Shown here piece after piece: positions 36,503 through 45,537 of a stretch of 54,797 nt of DNA (position 1 is its first letter; each line of letters opens with the position of its first letter). Position numbers and translations under genes: made by a program. Source of the stretch: Actinomycetales bacterium (GTDB lineage: Bacteria; Actinomycetota; Actinomycetes; Mycobacteriales; Micromonosporaceae); the NCBI GenBank assembly GCA_002919305.1, contig PKFB01000056.1:1-54797 (forward strand), in the 5' to 3' direction. The notes below the pieces were generated by a model. The model ran no database searches. It was not told the DNA's origin and worked only from the letters and a program-made list of their open reading frames with translations.

Positions 36503-38248
36503 TCAGACTCGCCCTCGCGACCGCGGGGCAGAATGCTCACCCTCATCCGATCGCCCGGTCACATCAGTGGTGTTCCTATCAGGAGCCTCGTCAGCGGGGG
36601 TGACGGCAGGGGGCTGCTCCCCGCCCGTGGCCGCGTGCCGGAGGCCGGGAATCCGCGCCGCGAACCGACTCACCAGCGGCGCCACCTCCCGACGCGCCAC
36701 CAGCAGCGTGACTCCCCCGAACACTCCCAGCACCACCAGGCCGACCAGGACCCCCGCCGCCAGGGACACAATCGGCCCCGGGTGTGCGTCCGGCTCACCG
36801 GTTAACACCGCCGCCAGCGCCCACCCCACAGCGCCGGAGAGCACCGCGGCGACCAGCCCAACCAGGCAGCTGCGCCCCGCGCCATCCAACGCGTGCCGGC
36901 CGGCGCGCCGCGCCACCACCGCGATCAGCAACGCGCCCAGCACTATCATGCCGATGGTGTTGCCGACCGCCAGCGCCACGACCCGGTCCGACAGGGGCAC
37001 CACCGACACCAGCACCAGGTCGGCCAGCATGACCGTGCCCCAGCCAGCCACCGTGGCGCGGGCGGCCAGCGCGGTGTCGCCTCGGGCGTACAAGGCCCTG
37101 GTTAACAACGCGAACAGGCTGTAGCCCACCAGGCCCGGCGCGAAGAACACGATGCTGTAGGCCAGCGCCGTGTAGCTGGCTTGCCCCGGGGCGAACGATC
37201 CGATCACCCCCGCGGCCGGTGCGGCCACCGCGACCAGCGTCGCCGCGCCGAACCAGCCCACCAGCAGCGACCCTCGGGTCGAGGCGGCCAGGGTACGGGC
37301 GTACCGTGCGTGGTCCCCCACCGCCACCGCCTCGGCCAGCGTCGGGTACGCCGCGGTGGCCAGCGGAACGGCCAGGACCCCCCAGGGCAGGAAGAACAGC
37401 GTCTGCGCCAGGGTGTAGACCACGATCGAGCCGTCGGGGGCCGGCGGGTTGGTCAGGTAGATCACCAGTCCGAGGGCGACCTGTTGGGCTCCGATCGTGA
37501 CGGCCCCTGCGATCGCCAGGGAGCGCACCCCGGCGGCCATCCCGTCCGGGAACCGGAGGGTCGGGCGGTAGCGGATCCCCAGCCGCGACAACGGGATCAG
37601 CAGGCTGCAGGACAGCGCCACCACCCCACACGTGGTACCCACCGACAGCACCAGCTCACCAGTGCGGGTCACCTCCCCGATCCCGGCTCCCCGGCTGTCC
37701 ACAATGGTGAACAGGGTGTACGCGCAGATCACGGTGACGCTCGACAGCAGGGGCGCCAGCGCCGGCCACGCGAAGCGCTCATGGGCTTGCAGCACCCCGA
37801 TGAGCACGGTGCCCAACCCGTACAACGGCAGCTGCGGAGCGAAGATCCGCAGCATCCGGGCCCCGGTCTCCACCATCGCCGGCGGCGCATCGGCCGCCAT
37901 GAGGTTCACGATCGGATCGGCGAAGATCGCCACCAGCAACGCCGCCGGAACCAGCACTACCATGGTCCACGTCAGTAGCGCTGAGGTGGCCGCCGACACC
38001 GCCGCGCGGTCATCGCGGGCGCGCGGCGCCGCCAGTAGAGGAACCACCAGGCTGGCCAACGCCCCACCAGCGGTGATCTCGAAGATGAGGTTGGGGACGG
38101 TGTTGGCGGTCTGGTAGATCTGCGCCAGGTCGTTTTCTCCGATCGCCCAGTAGAAGACGAGGTTCCGCCCGAAACCCACAATCCGGGCAGCGATCGTAAT
38201 CAGGGCGATCAGTGCGGCGGCACCCGCGATCCGCCTCGCGGTGCTCAT
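36503..38248 (-). CDS. MurJ/MviN-family lipid flippase
   Basis: 581 residues with about 14 membrane helices. The N-terminal IVGFGRNLVFYWAIG and the segment YQTANTVPNLIFEITAGGAL fit the MOP/MviN family, which flips undecaprenyl-linked precursors such as lipid II. It has no pseudokinase tail like the canonical actinobacterial MurJ, so it may be a paralogue for another lipid-linked glycan. ATG 38248 overlaps the stop of the MraY-like gene by four bases (ATGA). Together with that gene and the GT4 gene it forms a make-and-flip set. A cytoplasmic C-terminal tail of ~60 residues is charged. Confidence 0.85.
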   Translation of the reverse strand: MSTARRIAGAAALIALITIAARIVGFGRNLVFYWAIGENDLAQIYQTANTVPNLIFEITAGGALASLVVPLLAAPRARDDRAAVSAATSALLTWTMVVLVPAALLVAIFADPIVNLMAADAPPAMVETGARMLRIFAPQLPLYGLGTVLIGVLQAHERFAWPALAPLLSSVTVICAYTLFTIVDSRGAGIGEVTRTGELVLSVGTTCGVVALSCSLLIPLSRLGIRYRPTLRFPDGMAAGVRSLAIAGAVTIGAQQVALGLVIYLTNPPAPDGSIVVYTLAQTLFFLPWGVLAVPLATAAYPTLAEAVAVGDHARYARTLAASTRGSLLVGWFGAATLVAVAAPAAGVIGSFAPGQASYTALAYSIVFFAPGLVGYSLFALLTRALYARGDTALAARATVAGWGTVMLADLVLVSVVPLSDRVVALAVGNTIGMIVLGALLIAVVARRAGRHALDGAGRSCLVGLVAAVLSGAVGWALAAVLTGEPDAHPGPIVSLAAGVLVGLVVLGVFGGVTLLVARREVAPLVSRFAARIPGLRHAATGGEQPPAVTPADEAPDRNTTDVTGRSDEGEHSAPRSRGRV

Positions 38249-39168
38249 CTGCGGACGCGACCCCACTCGTCAAGACGGCGCAGCACAGGGTGGGACTCGA
38301 TGACGGCGGTGAAGCTCACCTTCTCGCTGGCCAGGGTCAGACCGACAATGCCGGCCAGCACCGCCAGCCGCGCCGGCCGCGGCAGGGTGGCGGCGGTGGC
38401 GAGCCCGAGCAGGGCCCCGAAGGCGTTGGCCCCGGCGTCACCGAGCATCGTGCGCTCCCCCAAGTCATCGGGCAGCAGCCCGGCGGCGGCCCCCACTGGC
38501 CCCGCCGCCAACGCTCCCGCAGGGCCGAGCGTCAGCGGCACCCCGACGGCCAGCCCGGCCTTCAACGCCCGTCCGGGCCGGAGATCCAACAGGTTGATCA
38601 GGTTGGCGGATCCGGCGATCAGTCCGGTGTCGATCACCACGTCGGTCACCGTGGCGGCCAGACCGCCTCTCTGGCCGGGCCGGGGCCGTGAGGCCAACGC
38701 CGCCGCGGCCAACGCGCCCGACGCACCGATCCCGACGATCTTCACCAGACCCGTGGTGATCTGCCCGCGGCGCAGCGCGGCCAGATGACCCCGGAACCCC
38801 TTGGCGGACTTCTGCTCCGGGCGGGAGCCCACCACGTCGTCATACAGCCCGACGGCTCCCGAACCGAGCCCGGCGACGGCGGCCGCCGCAGCGATCGGCA
38901 GACCCAACGGCCGGGGTGAGCCGGCCGGGTCGGTGGTGGTGGAGCGCCAAGCGGCGGCTCCCAACGCCGCGGTGGTGGCGGCGGCGACGGCCATGGCGGG
39001 TCCGGAGGCCAGGGTCACCGTCTGACCGCGGTGATTGAGACGCTCCAACTGGGTGGCGCGAGACGACCGGCTGACCGCACCCAACGTCACCCGCGCGGCC
39101 AGCGCTCCTGCGCCAGCCAGCAGCGCCCGACGTGCCAGCGCACGGAAGGCTCCCACCTGGTCCTCCAT
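38245..39168 (-). CDS. MraY/WecA-like membrane protein
   Basis: 307 residues with about eight hydrophobic segments. Motifs of polyprenyl-phosphate sugar-1-phosphate transferases are visible: GLYDDVVG (the DD pair, ~residue 108), SANLINLLDLRPG (~189) and LGDAGANAFGALLG (~244). Spacing is shorter than in MraY, and some loops are reduced. If active, it would place a sugar phosphate on a C55 carrier at the inner membrane. Its product would be elongated by the GT4 enzyme and exported by the MurJ-like protein encoded next. It could also be an inactive relative, as the first helices are diverged. Confidence 0.72.
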   Translation of the reverse strand: MEDQVGAFRALARRALLAGAGALAARVTLGAVSRSSRATQLERLNHRGQTVTLASGPAMAVAAATTAALGAAAWRSTTTDPAGSPRPLGLPIAAAAAVAGLGSGAVGLYDDVVGSRPEQKSAKGFRGHLAALRRGQITTGLVKIVGIGASGALAAAALASRPRPGQRGGLAATVTDVVIDTGLIAGSANLINLLDLRPGRALKAGLAVGVPLTLGPAGALAAGPVGAAAGLLPDDLGERTMLGDAGANAFGALLGLATAATLPRPARLAVLAGIVGLTLASEKVSFTAVIESHPVLRRLDEWGRVRR

Positions 39169-39372
39169 CGACAGTGTTCGTCGTCTTCGGTTATCTGGCC
39201 GTCACGTCGGCCGGTGGCGCCGGGGTGGAAGCGGCTCGAGGCCGGGACGACTCCGTCGCGACGCGCCTACCGGACGTGACCGGTATGGGTGAACACGCTA
39301 CCGACATGCCCGACCCCGCCGTGCACCGGGAGGCTCTTCCGAGCCCTGGCACGGAAACCAGGGCTCCACGGG

Positions 39373-40323
39373 TCACTCAGCGGTCGGCGTATCCGTTGGT
39401 TGCGGCACCGGACCGGAGGCGCCGTCCCCGTTGCCGTAGTGCCCGCCGGTGATGCCGGCGAGCTCCTGGACGAGGGTGTGCACCGTGACAACCTGCCCCA
39501 ACGTGGTGTTGACGTTGTCCACGGTGGACATCGTGTCCACCAGGGAGGAGTCGGAGCGGATCGCCGCCACCACGTTGCCCTCGCCGGAGGCACCGTGCGA
39601 TGCGACGACGGTGACCGCCGCCTGATCCAGCTGCGTCACCGTGGTGAGCACCGCCGCGTTACGTTCGGCGCCGTTGGTGTCCACCGCCGGCTCCCCCGCC
39701 ACCACCAGGAAGGCGTCCACCGGGGTGTCAGGGTCGCCCTCGTAGGTAAGCATGCCGTCCTCCGCGTAGCCGGTCAGCACCGCGCTGCCGCTCCCCGCAG
39801 GCAGCGGTGGGTCCTGCGCCACCAGCACCGCGGCGATGAGGGCCGCCGAGGATTGCACCCCGTCGGATTCGTTGGGCAGCTCCAACGGCGGGGTCCGCTC
39901 CGGCAGTAGACGGGCCGCCAAATCACTGAGGTCGACGTTCCGGGCAGGATCGATGAACCGGTCGTTGAACCGCACCTGCACCCCGATGGTGGCGTCAGCC
40001 ATATCCAGCATCTGGCTGACCGCTGTGAGCTCGTCATCCGCGGCGCCGGGCATCGCCACCAACGCGATCCGCTGCCCGGCCAGCCGACCGTCGAGCAGCA
40101 GCGGAGCCAGGTCCTGGATGGTCTCCTCCTGGCTGTTGACCTCCTCCTCCAGCTCGGCGACCTGGTCACGGAGCTGACTGTTGCTGTTGCTCAATGACTG
40201 AATCTCGCTGAGCAACCGGTCGGACAGCGGGCCGTTGAGAGCGGCGGTGCCCAGCACCAGACCAATCGCCAGTGCCAGGAAAATCGCGGTCAACGAGACC
40301 ACGTGGTACCGGAAGTTGATCAC
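39373..40323 (-). CDS. mctB: MctB-like (copper transporter) envelope protein
   Basis: 316 residues. One N-terminal membrane helix (VVSLTAIFLALAIGLVLGTA) is followed by a coiled coil (about 35-65, LRDQVAELEEEV) and an external alpha/beta domain. Length and layout match MctB, the mycobacterial protein linked to copper resistance and channel formation. That role has been shown mainly in mycobacteria; in organisms without a mycolate outer membrane the function is open. GTG 40323 overlaps the steA stop by four bases (GTGA), with AGAGG upstream. It always tends to follow steA in actinobacteria. Confidence 0.85.
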   Translation of the reverse strand: MINFRYHVVSLTAIFLALAIGLVLGTAALNGPLSDRLLSEIQSLSNSNSQLRDQVAELEEEVNSQEETIQDLAPLLLDGRLAGQRIALVAMPGAADDELTAVSQMLDMADATIGVQVRFNDRFIDPARNVDLSDLAARLLPERTPPLELPNESDGVQSSAALIAAVLVAQDPPLPAGSGSAVLTGYAEDGMLTYEGDPDTPVDAFLVVAGEPAVDTNGAERNAAVLTTVTQLDQAAVTVVASHGASGEGNVVAAIRSDSSLVDTMSTVDNVNTTLGQVVTVHTLVQELAGITGGHYGNGDGASGPVPQPTDTPTAE

Positions 40324-41501
40324 TGGAACAGCCTCTGGACCTGGTAGATGATGTTGTCCCACCACTCGGCCGCCACCTCAAGATAGGCACGCCCGGTGGT
40401 GGAGACCGCCACCGCGGCGGCCAACGCGGCGAAGGCCGACAGCAGCAGCAACAACAGGGATGATGCGGACAGATTCTGACGGTACAGACGACTCACACCC
40501 TTAGCGTCGACCAGTTTGCCGCCCACCCGCAGGCGGGTCAGGAAGGTCGACGCCATACCGCCCCGGCCCTTGTCCAAAAACTCCACCAGGGTCGCGTGGG
40601 TGCCCACCGCCACAATGAGTGACGCGCCTTTCTCATCGGCGAGCAGCATCGCGATGTCCTCACTGGTGGCGGCGGCCGGGAAGGTCACCGCGGACAGCCC
40701 GAGCCGCTCGATCCGCGCCATACCTGGGGCACGCCCATCGGCGTAGGCGTGAACCACGATCTCCGCGCCGCACCGCAGGACGTCGTCGGAGACCGAATCC
40801 ATGTCCCCGACGATCAGGTCCGGGGTGTACCCGGCCTCAACCAACGCGTCAGCGCCGCCGTCCACCCCGATCAGGACCGGTTTGAACTCCCGGATGTAGG
40901 GGCGCAGAACGTCCAGATCCGCCTTGTAGTCGTACCCGCGGACCACGATCAGGCAGTGTCGGCCGGCGATCGGGGTGGAGATGTCGGGTACCCCGACTCC
41001 GTCCAGGAGCAGCTCCCGCTCGTGCTTGAGGTACTCCATGGTGTTGGCGGCGAACGCCTCCAACTGCACCGACAACCCGTCACGAGCGTCGGCCATCGCC
41101 TTGGCGATCGACTCCGCGTCATGCCGAGTGCCCTGGGCGACCGGCTCATCGCCGCGGTAGATCACCCCGCCCTCAATGCGGAGCACGTCCCCTTCGCGGA
41201 CCCGCTCAAACACCTCCTCACCGACATCGTCGATGAGCGGAATCCCGGCCCGGATCAGCACCTCAGGGCCGAGGTTGGGGTAACGGCCAGAGATCGACGG
41301 CTTGGCGTTGATGACCGCGGCGACCTCACAAGCGACCAGGGAGTCCGCAGCGACCCGGTCGATATCAATATGGTCGATCACGGCGATGTCGCCCGGTCGC
41401 AGTCGCCCGGCGAGCCGCTTGGTGCGCCGGTCCAAGCGGGCAGGTCCGGAGACTGCACCAGGCAGCGTGGTACGCGTACGGCGCAAGGTCGGTAGACGCA
41501 T
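40320..41501 (-). CDS. steA: SteA-like cytokinetic ring protein
   Basis: 393 residues. The central part has a thiamin-pyrophosphokinase-like fold (GVDGGADALVEAGY, then DLIVGDMDSVSD). A single membrane helix near the C-terminus (LLLLLLSAFAALAAAVAV) anchors it. This layout matches SteA, which with SteB acts in cell separation in corynebacteria. The mctB gene follows with a 4-base overlap. ATG 41501 is preferred because AGGATGGGG lies upstream; ATG 41510 is possible. The catalytic residues of true TPK enzymes are only partly kept, so enzymatic activity is not claimed. Confidence 0.87.
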   Translation of the reverse strand: MRLPTLRRTRTTLPGAVSGPARLDRRTKRLAGRLRPGDIAVIDHIDIDRVAADSLVACEVAAVINAKPSISGRYPNLGPEVLIRAGIPLIDDVGEEVFERVREGDVLRIEGGVIYRGDEPVAQGTRHDAESIAKAMADARDGLSVQLEAFAANTMEYLKHERELLLDGVGVPDISTPIAGRHCLIVVRGYDYKADLDVLRPYIREFKPVLIGVDGGADALVEAGYTPDLIVGDMDSVSDDVLRCGAEIVVHAYADGRAPGMARIERLGLSAVTFPAAATSEDIAMLLADEKGASLIVAVGTHATLVEFLDKGRGGMASTFLTRLRVGGKLVDAKGVSRLYRQNLSASSLLLLLLSAFAALAAAVAVSTTGRAYLEVAAEWWDNIIYQVQRLFQ

Positions 41502-41647
41502 CGGCCCCATCCTGTCACCCGCTGTCCATGTCTACGCAGCGCGACTCGCCCGGGAGCGGTGCACTCACCATAACCGGTGCCCTGACCTGCTCGCCCTCCA
41601 CCCTTCCGGGCATTCCATCCGTTTCGTCACCATGACAGTGTGCAACG

Positions 41648-41671
41648 ATCGGTCCATAACGACCGACCGAT
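41648..41671. repeat. Inverted repeat between recN and steA
   Basis: ATCGGTC (41648-41654) and GACCGAT (41665-41671) are separated by ten bases. It is either a weak terminator for recN or a control site for the steA operon. Confidence 0.3.
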
Positions 41672-41712
41672 TCCACCATGTCGGCCCTGACCGCTGCGGC
41701 TCGTCGGCGTCG

Positions 41713-43476
41713 TCAGTCGACGCGGCTTTTCTCCTTGGCCGCCGCCTCCAGCAGCTCTTCGGCGTGGGCCACTCCCACGTCGCTGTCAGGCATCCCCGCC
41801 AACATGCGCGCCAGCTCCCGGGCCCGTTCGGCGGCCTCCACCACCCGCACCCCACTTGTGGTGACCGCGCCCGATGAGTCCTTGGTCACCACCAGATGCC
41901 GATCGGCGAACGCCGCCACCTGGGGCAGGTGGGTCACCACAATGACCTGATGCTCACGGGCCAGCCGGGCCAGTCGCCGCCCGATCTCCACCGCCGCGCG
42001 CCCACCGACCCCGGCGTCCACCTCGTCGAACACTAAGGTGGGCGGGCCACCGGACCCGGCGAACACCACCTCCAGCGCGAGCATCACCCGCGACAGCTCC
42101 CCACCGGAGGCTCCCCGCTGCAGCGGCAGCGCCGGCGCCCCCGGGTTCGCCATCAGGCGGATCTCCACCTCATCGGCGCCTTCGGGCCCCACCGGGACGG
42201 GCGTACCCCCCACCGTCAGGACCGGCAGGCCTCGCCCGGCCGGCCGCGGCAGGACCACCGCGCTCACCCGTGCATGCGGCATGGCCAGCCCGGTCAGCTC
42301 AGCCGTCACCGCCGCCCCGAAGGCGTCGGCCGCCGCCCGACGGGAAGCGGTCAGCCGCTCGGCCAACTCCGCGGTGGCCGCCGCCGCCTGATCCCGCTCG
42401 GTCTCCAACGCCGCCAACGCCTCATCAGAGGTGTCCAGTTGGGCCAGCTGCTCACGGGCCTGCTCCGCCCACCGGATGACGCCGTCGATGTCCTCGGCGT
42501 ATTTGCGCGTCAACGCCCGCAGCGCGGCCCGACGCTCGTGCACCGCCGCCAACCGGCCGGGATCGACGTCCAAAGACTCCAGGTAATCGGACAACTCCGT
42601 GGAGATGTCCACCACCTGAGCCACCACGTCGGTCAAGCGTTCGGCCAGCTCCCGCAGGGTCGCGTCCACCCCGGCCTGGGACTCCAGCAGGCGACGCGCC
42701 TCCCCCAACAGAGTCCCGGCGTCGGTCGCGCCGCCCGGGTCGTCGGGGTCACCGGCCAGCGCCTGATGGGCGGCACTGACCGCGGCCCGCAGCCCTTCGG
42801 CGTGCTCCAGCCGACGCGCCTCCTCCCGCAGCGCCTCATCCTCACCTGGCTGCGGATCCACCGCGGCGATCTCCGCCAGCCCCAACCGCAGCAGGTCGGC
42901 CTGCTGGTTCCGCTCCCGCAGGTTCCGCCGTCGATCCTCAAGTTCTTGATCGAGTTGTCGCCACCGTGTAAAGGCTTCCCGGTAGCGGGCCAGGAGTTTC
43001 TCGTGTTCCGGGCCGGCGTAACGGTCCAACGCCGCCCGCTGCTCCGCGGGGAGCAGCAGCCGCATCTGGTCAGACTGCCCATGCACCGACAGCACATGCT
43101 CCCCGATCTCGGCCAGCACGCTGACCGGAACCGACCGCCCGCCCACATAAGCCCGGGAACGCCCCTCAGCGGTCACCGACCGCGTCAGCAGCAGCGCCCC
43201 ATCCTCGTCAGGCTCAGCCCCTGCCTCAGCCGCACGGGCATGGACGACCCGGGCGGTCTGGCCTGTCAGATTCAGCCGGCCCTCCACGACCGCGCGCCCC
43301 GCGCCCGGGCGTACCCGGCCGGCGTCCGCCCGACCGCCGAAAAGCAGCCCCAACCCCGCCACGACCATGGTCTTGCCGGCCCCGGTCTCTCCGGTGATGA
43401 CCGTCAGGCCCCGCGCCAGAGGGAGCGTGGCGTCGTCGATGACCCCAAGACCGGTGATGCGGAGTTCCTCAAGCAC
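41713..43476 (-). CDS. recN: DNA repair protein RecN
   Basis: 587 residues of the SMC-like repair family. Walker A is GETGAGKT (residues 29-36). The central ~300 residues form an antiparallel coiled coil. The C-terminal lobe holds the ABC signature SGGELSRVML and Walker B LVFDEVDAGVGG. It binds DNA ends and promotes double-strand-break repair. The start is GTG 43476 with MLEELRITGLGVIDD typical of RecN. It lies 58 bases downstream of the NAD kinase gene in the conserved tlyA-nadK-recN series. Confidence 0.95.
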   Translation of the reverse strand: MLEELRITGLGVIDDATLPLARGLTVITGETGAGKTMVVAGLGLLFGGRADAGRVRPGAGRAVVEGRLNLTGQTARVVHARAAEAGAEPDEDGALLLTRSVTAEGRSRAYVGGRSVPVSVLAEIGEHVLSVHGQSDQMRLLLPAEQRAALDRYAGPEHEKLLARYREAFTRWRQLDQELEDRRRNLRERNQQADLLRLGLAEIAAVDPQPGEDEALREEARRLEHAEGLRAAVSAAHQALAGDPDDPGGATDAGTLLGEARRLLESQAGVDATLRELAERLTDVVAQVVDISTELSDYLESLDVDPGRLAAVHERRAALRALTRKYAEDIDGVIRWAEQAREQLAQLDTSDEALAALETERDQAAAATAELAERLTASRRAAADAFGAAVTAELTGLAMPHARVSAVVLPRPAGRGLPVLTVGGTPVPVGPEGADEVEIRLMANPGAPALPLQRGASGGELSRVMLALEVVFAGSGGPPTLVFDEVDAGVGGRAAVEIGRRLARLAREHQVIVVTHLPQVAAFADRHLVVTKDSSGAVTTSGVRVVEAAERARELARMLAGMPDSDVGVAHAEELLEAAAKEKSRVD

Positions 43477-43534
43477 AACTTTCAGACACTAGTGCCCCCC
43501 GCTGACAAATACAGCTACCGCCCCACCACCCCGG

Positions 43535-44422
43535 TCAGGAGATGGGATGGCGCCACCCGTCGACAGGCAGCCCAAACTTGGCCACGAGCCGGTCGGTGAA
43601 CGGCTGGGGCTTTAACCGCACCACCCGCACCGGCAGCACGCCACGCTGAACCGTCACCCGACTGCCGGGTGGGACCGGGAACACCCGACGACCGTCACAG
43701 GTCAACACGGCGGAGTAGCCAGAAGGCTCCACGGTGATAGCGATCGTGGAATCCGGCGAGGTGACCAGCGGCCGGCTGAACAGGGCGTGCGCGCTGACCG
43801 GGACCAGCAGCAGGGCGGCCAACTCCGGCCACACCACCGGCCCGCCAGCGGAGAAGGCGTACGCGGTGGAGCCGGTCGGGGTAGCGCAGACCACCCCATC
43901 GCAGCCGTAGCGGGACAGGCGCCGGCCGTCGACCTCCACCATCACCTCTAGCATCCGCCCCGGCTCGGCCTTCTCCACACTGATCTCGTTGAGCGCCCAG
44001 GAGCTGGCTATCCGCTCGGCGTCCTGCTCCACGGTCACATCGATGGTGAGGCGCTCCTCGACGCTGTAGGCGCCGGACGCCACATCCCGAACCGCCTGAT
44101 CAAGATCGTTGATTTCGGCCTCGGCGAGGAACCCGACCCGGCCCAGGTTGATGCCCAGTAACGGCGCGCCCACCGGGCGTGCGAGTTCGGCGGCCCGCAG
44201 CAGGGTGCCGTCGCCTCCGAGCGCGACGACGATCTCCACCCCCTTGGCGGCGGACTCCGGCTCCACCGCAGACACCTCGGGCAGATTCAGCTCCGCCGCC
44301 TCGTCGACCAAGACCCGCACCTCAAAACCGGCGGCTATCAGATCCGAAGCGACGGTCCGGGCATGCTCGGTACTGGCCTGCCGGCCGGTGTGGGTCACCA
44401 GCAACGCCTCACGTCTGGCCAC
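43535..44422 (-). CDS. nadK: NAD kinase
   Basis: 295 residues. It phosphorylates NAD to NADP. The GGDGT motif is at residues 69-73 (VVALGGDGTLL). The NE-type motif is in WALNEISVEK, and the glycine-rich stretch CDGVVCATPTGSTAYAFSAGG closes the NAD site. GTG 44422 is the start with AGGAG eight bases upstream. It lies 12 bases after tlyA, probably cotranscribed with tlyA and recN. Confidence 0.96.
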   Translation of the reverse strand: MARREALLVTHTGRQASTEHARTVASDLIAAGFEVRVLVDEAAELNLPEVSAVEPESAAKGVEIVVALGGDGTLLRAAELARPVGAPLLGINLGRVGFLAEAEINDLDQAVRDVASGAYSVEERLTIDVTVEQDAERIASSWALNEISVEKAEPGRMLEVMVEVDGRRLSRYGCDGVVCATPTGSTAYAFSAGGPVVWPELAALLLVPVSAHALFSRPLVTSPDSTIAITVEPSGYSAVLTCDGRRVFPVPPGSRVTVQRGVLPVRVVRLKPQPFTDRLVAKFGLPVDGWRHPIS

Positions 44423-44434
44423 AGCCAGCTCCTC

Positions 44435-45298
44435 TCACGGTCGGACCCGCAATCCACCCGAGCGCCCCCGTGCTGTCGTGTCCTCCTCCTGCTCGGCCAC
44501 CGCGCGTACCTGGTCAGGGTCAACCGGCGGCGCGTCCCGACGCAACCACAAGAAGAACTCCACGTTGCCCGATGGGCCCGGCAACGGACTACGGACCACC
44601 CCAGCGACGCCGTACCCCATGGTCTGCGCCGTCCGCGCTACCTCAATCACCGCCTCCGCCCGCAGTCGGGGGTCACGCACTACTCCATCACCGACCCGGT
44701 CCCGGCCGACCTCGAACTGAGGTTTGACCATCGGGATCAGGTCACCGTCCGGTTCGGTGCAGGCCGTCAGGGCCGGCAGCACCAACCGCAGCGAAATAAA
44801 CGACAAGTCAGCAACGGTCAGCCGCACCGGGCCACCGATCATCTCAGGGGTCAGGCGGCGCACATTGGTCCGCTCATACACCCGGACCCTGGGATCGGTC
44901 CGTAATGACCAGGCCAGCTGACCGTAGCCGACATCAACCGCCACCACCTCTTGCGCACCGGCGCGCAGCAGCACATCGGTGAAGCCTCCGGTGGAGGCGC
45001 CGGCGTCCAGGCACCGGTGGCCGGCCACCGTCAGCCCGGCGGCGGTGAAGGCTTTCAACGCACCGGCCAGTTTGTGGCCTCCACGGGACACGTAGTCCGC
45101 CTCTGCACCGCTCACCCCCGCCTCCTCAGCGGGGGTGACCAGCACCGGGTCGGCTGGATCCACCGAGGTGGCGGGTTTGACCGCCACGGTCCCCTTCACC
45201 CGTACCCGTCCGGCCGTGATGAGGCTGACGGCGTGTTCACGGGAGCGGGCCAGACCGCGACGCACCAACTCAGCGTCCAGACGGGTACGACGTGCCAT
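44435..45298 (-). CDS. tlyA: TlyA-type rRNA 2'-O-methyltransferase
   Basis: 287 residues. An N-terminal S4 RNA-binding domain (RLDAELVRRGLARSREHAV) precedes an FtsJ-like Rossmann methyltransferase with the SAM motif DAGASTGGFTDVLL. The catalytic K-D-K-E tetrad of the family is expected, and its VKPQFE segment is visible. Known mycobacterial TlyA methylates 16S and 23S rRNA and confers sensitivity to capreomycin. The C-terminal tail is basic. Nearest neighbours are nadK downstream and a 74-residue protein upstream. Confidence 0.93.
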   Translation of the reverse strand: MARRTRLDAELVRRGLARSREHAVSLITAGRVRVKGTVAVKPATSVDPADPVLVTPAEEAGVSGAEADYVSRGGHKLAGALKAFTAAGLTVAGHRCLDAGASTGGFTDVLLRAGAQEVVAVDVGYGQLAWSLRTDPRVRVYERTNVRRLTPEMIGGPVRLTVADLSFISLRLVLPALTACTEPDGDLIPMVKPQFEVGRDRVGDGVVRDPRLRAEAVIEVARTAQTMGYGVAGVVRSPLPGPSGNVEFFLWLRRDAPPVDPDQVRAVAEQEEDTTARGRSGGLRVRP

Positions 45299-45312
45299 AG
45301 ATTGATCCAGAT

Positions 45313-45537
45313 TCAGTCGGCGTCGATCGAGGCGAGTGCGCCCTGCAGGGCGCGGTGGACCTCTTCGTAGCCGGCGACCTGGTCGGCGACCGGCCGTGTC
45401 GTGAGCTCAGCCAGCCGCTCCAGGGCCGCCGTCACCGCAGGATGCTCTGCCGCCTCGACCGCCTCTGCGTCGTCACCCCGCCTGGCCTCCGCCAGGCGGG
45501 CCAGATGGGCTGGGGTTGGAACGGGCGTCTGACTCAC
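45313..45537 (-). CDS. Small conserved-type actinobacterial protein
   Basis: 74 residues, helical, with an acidic balance and a PVADQVAGYEEVHRALQGAL segment. I recognise the context, a short gene between HAD/SCP2-type genes and tlyA in actinobacteria, but no characterised domain. It overlaps the upstream phasin-like gene by four bases and lies 14 bases before tlyA. Coding is supported by the tight spacing and the codon bias. Confidence 0.7.
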   Translation of the reverse strand: MSQTPVPTPAHLARLAEARRGDDAEAVEAAEHPAVTAALERLAELTTRPVADQVAGYEEVHRALQGALASIDAD

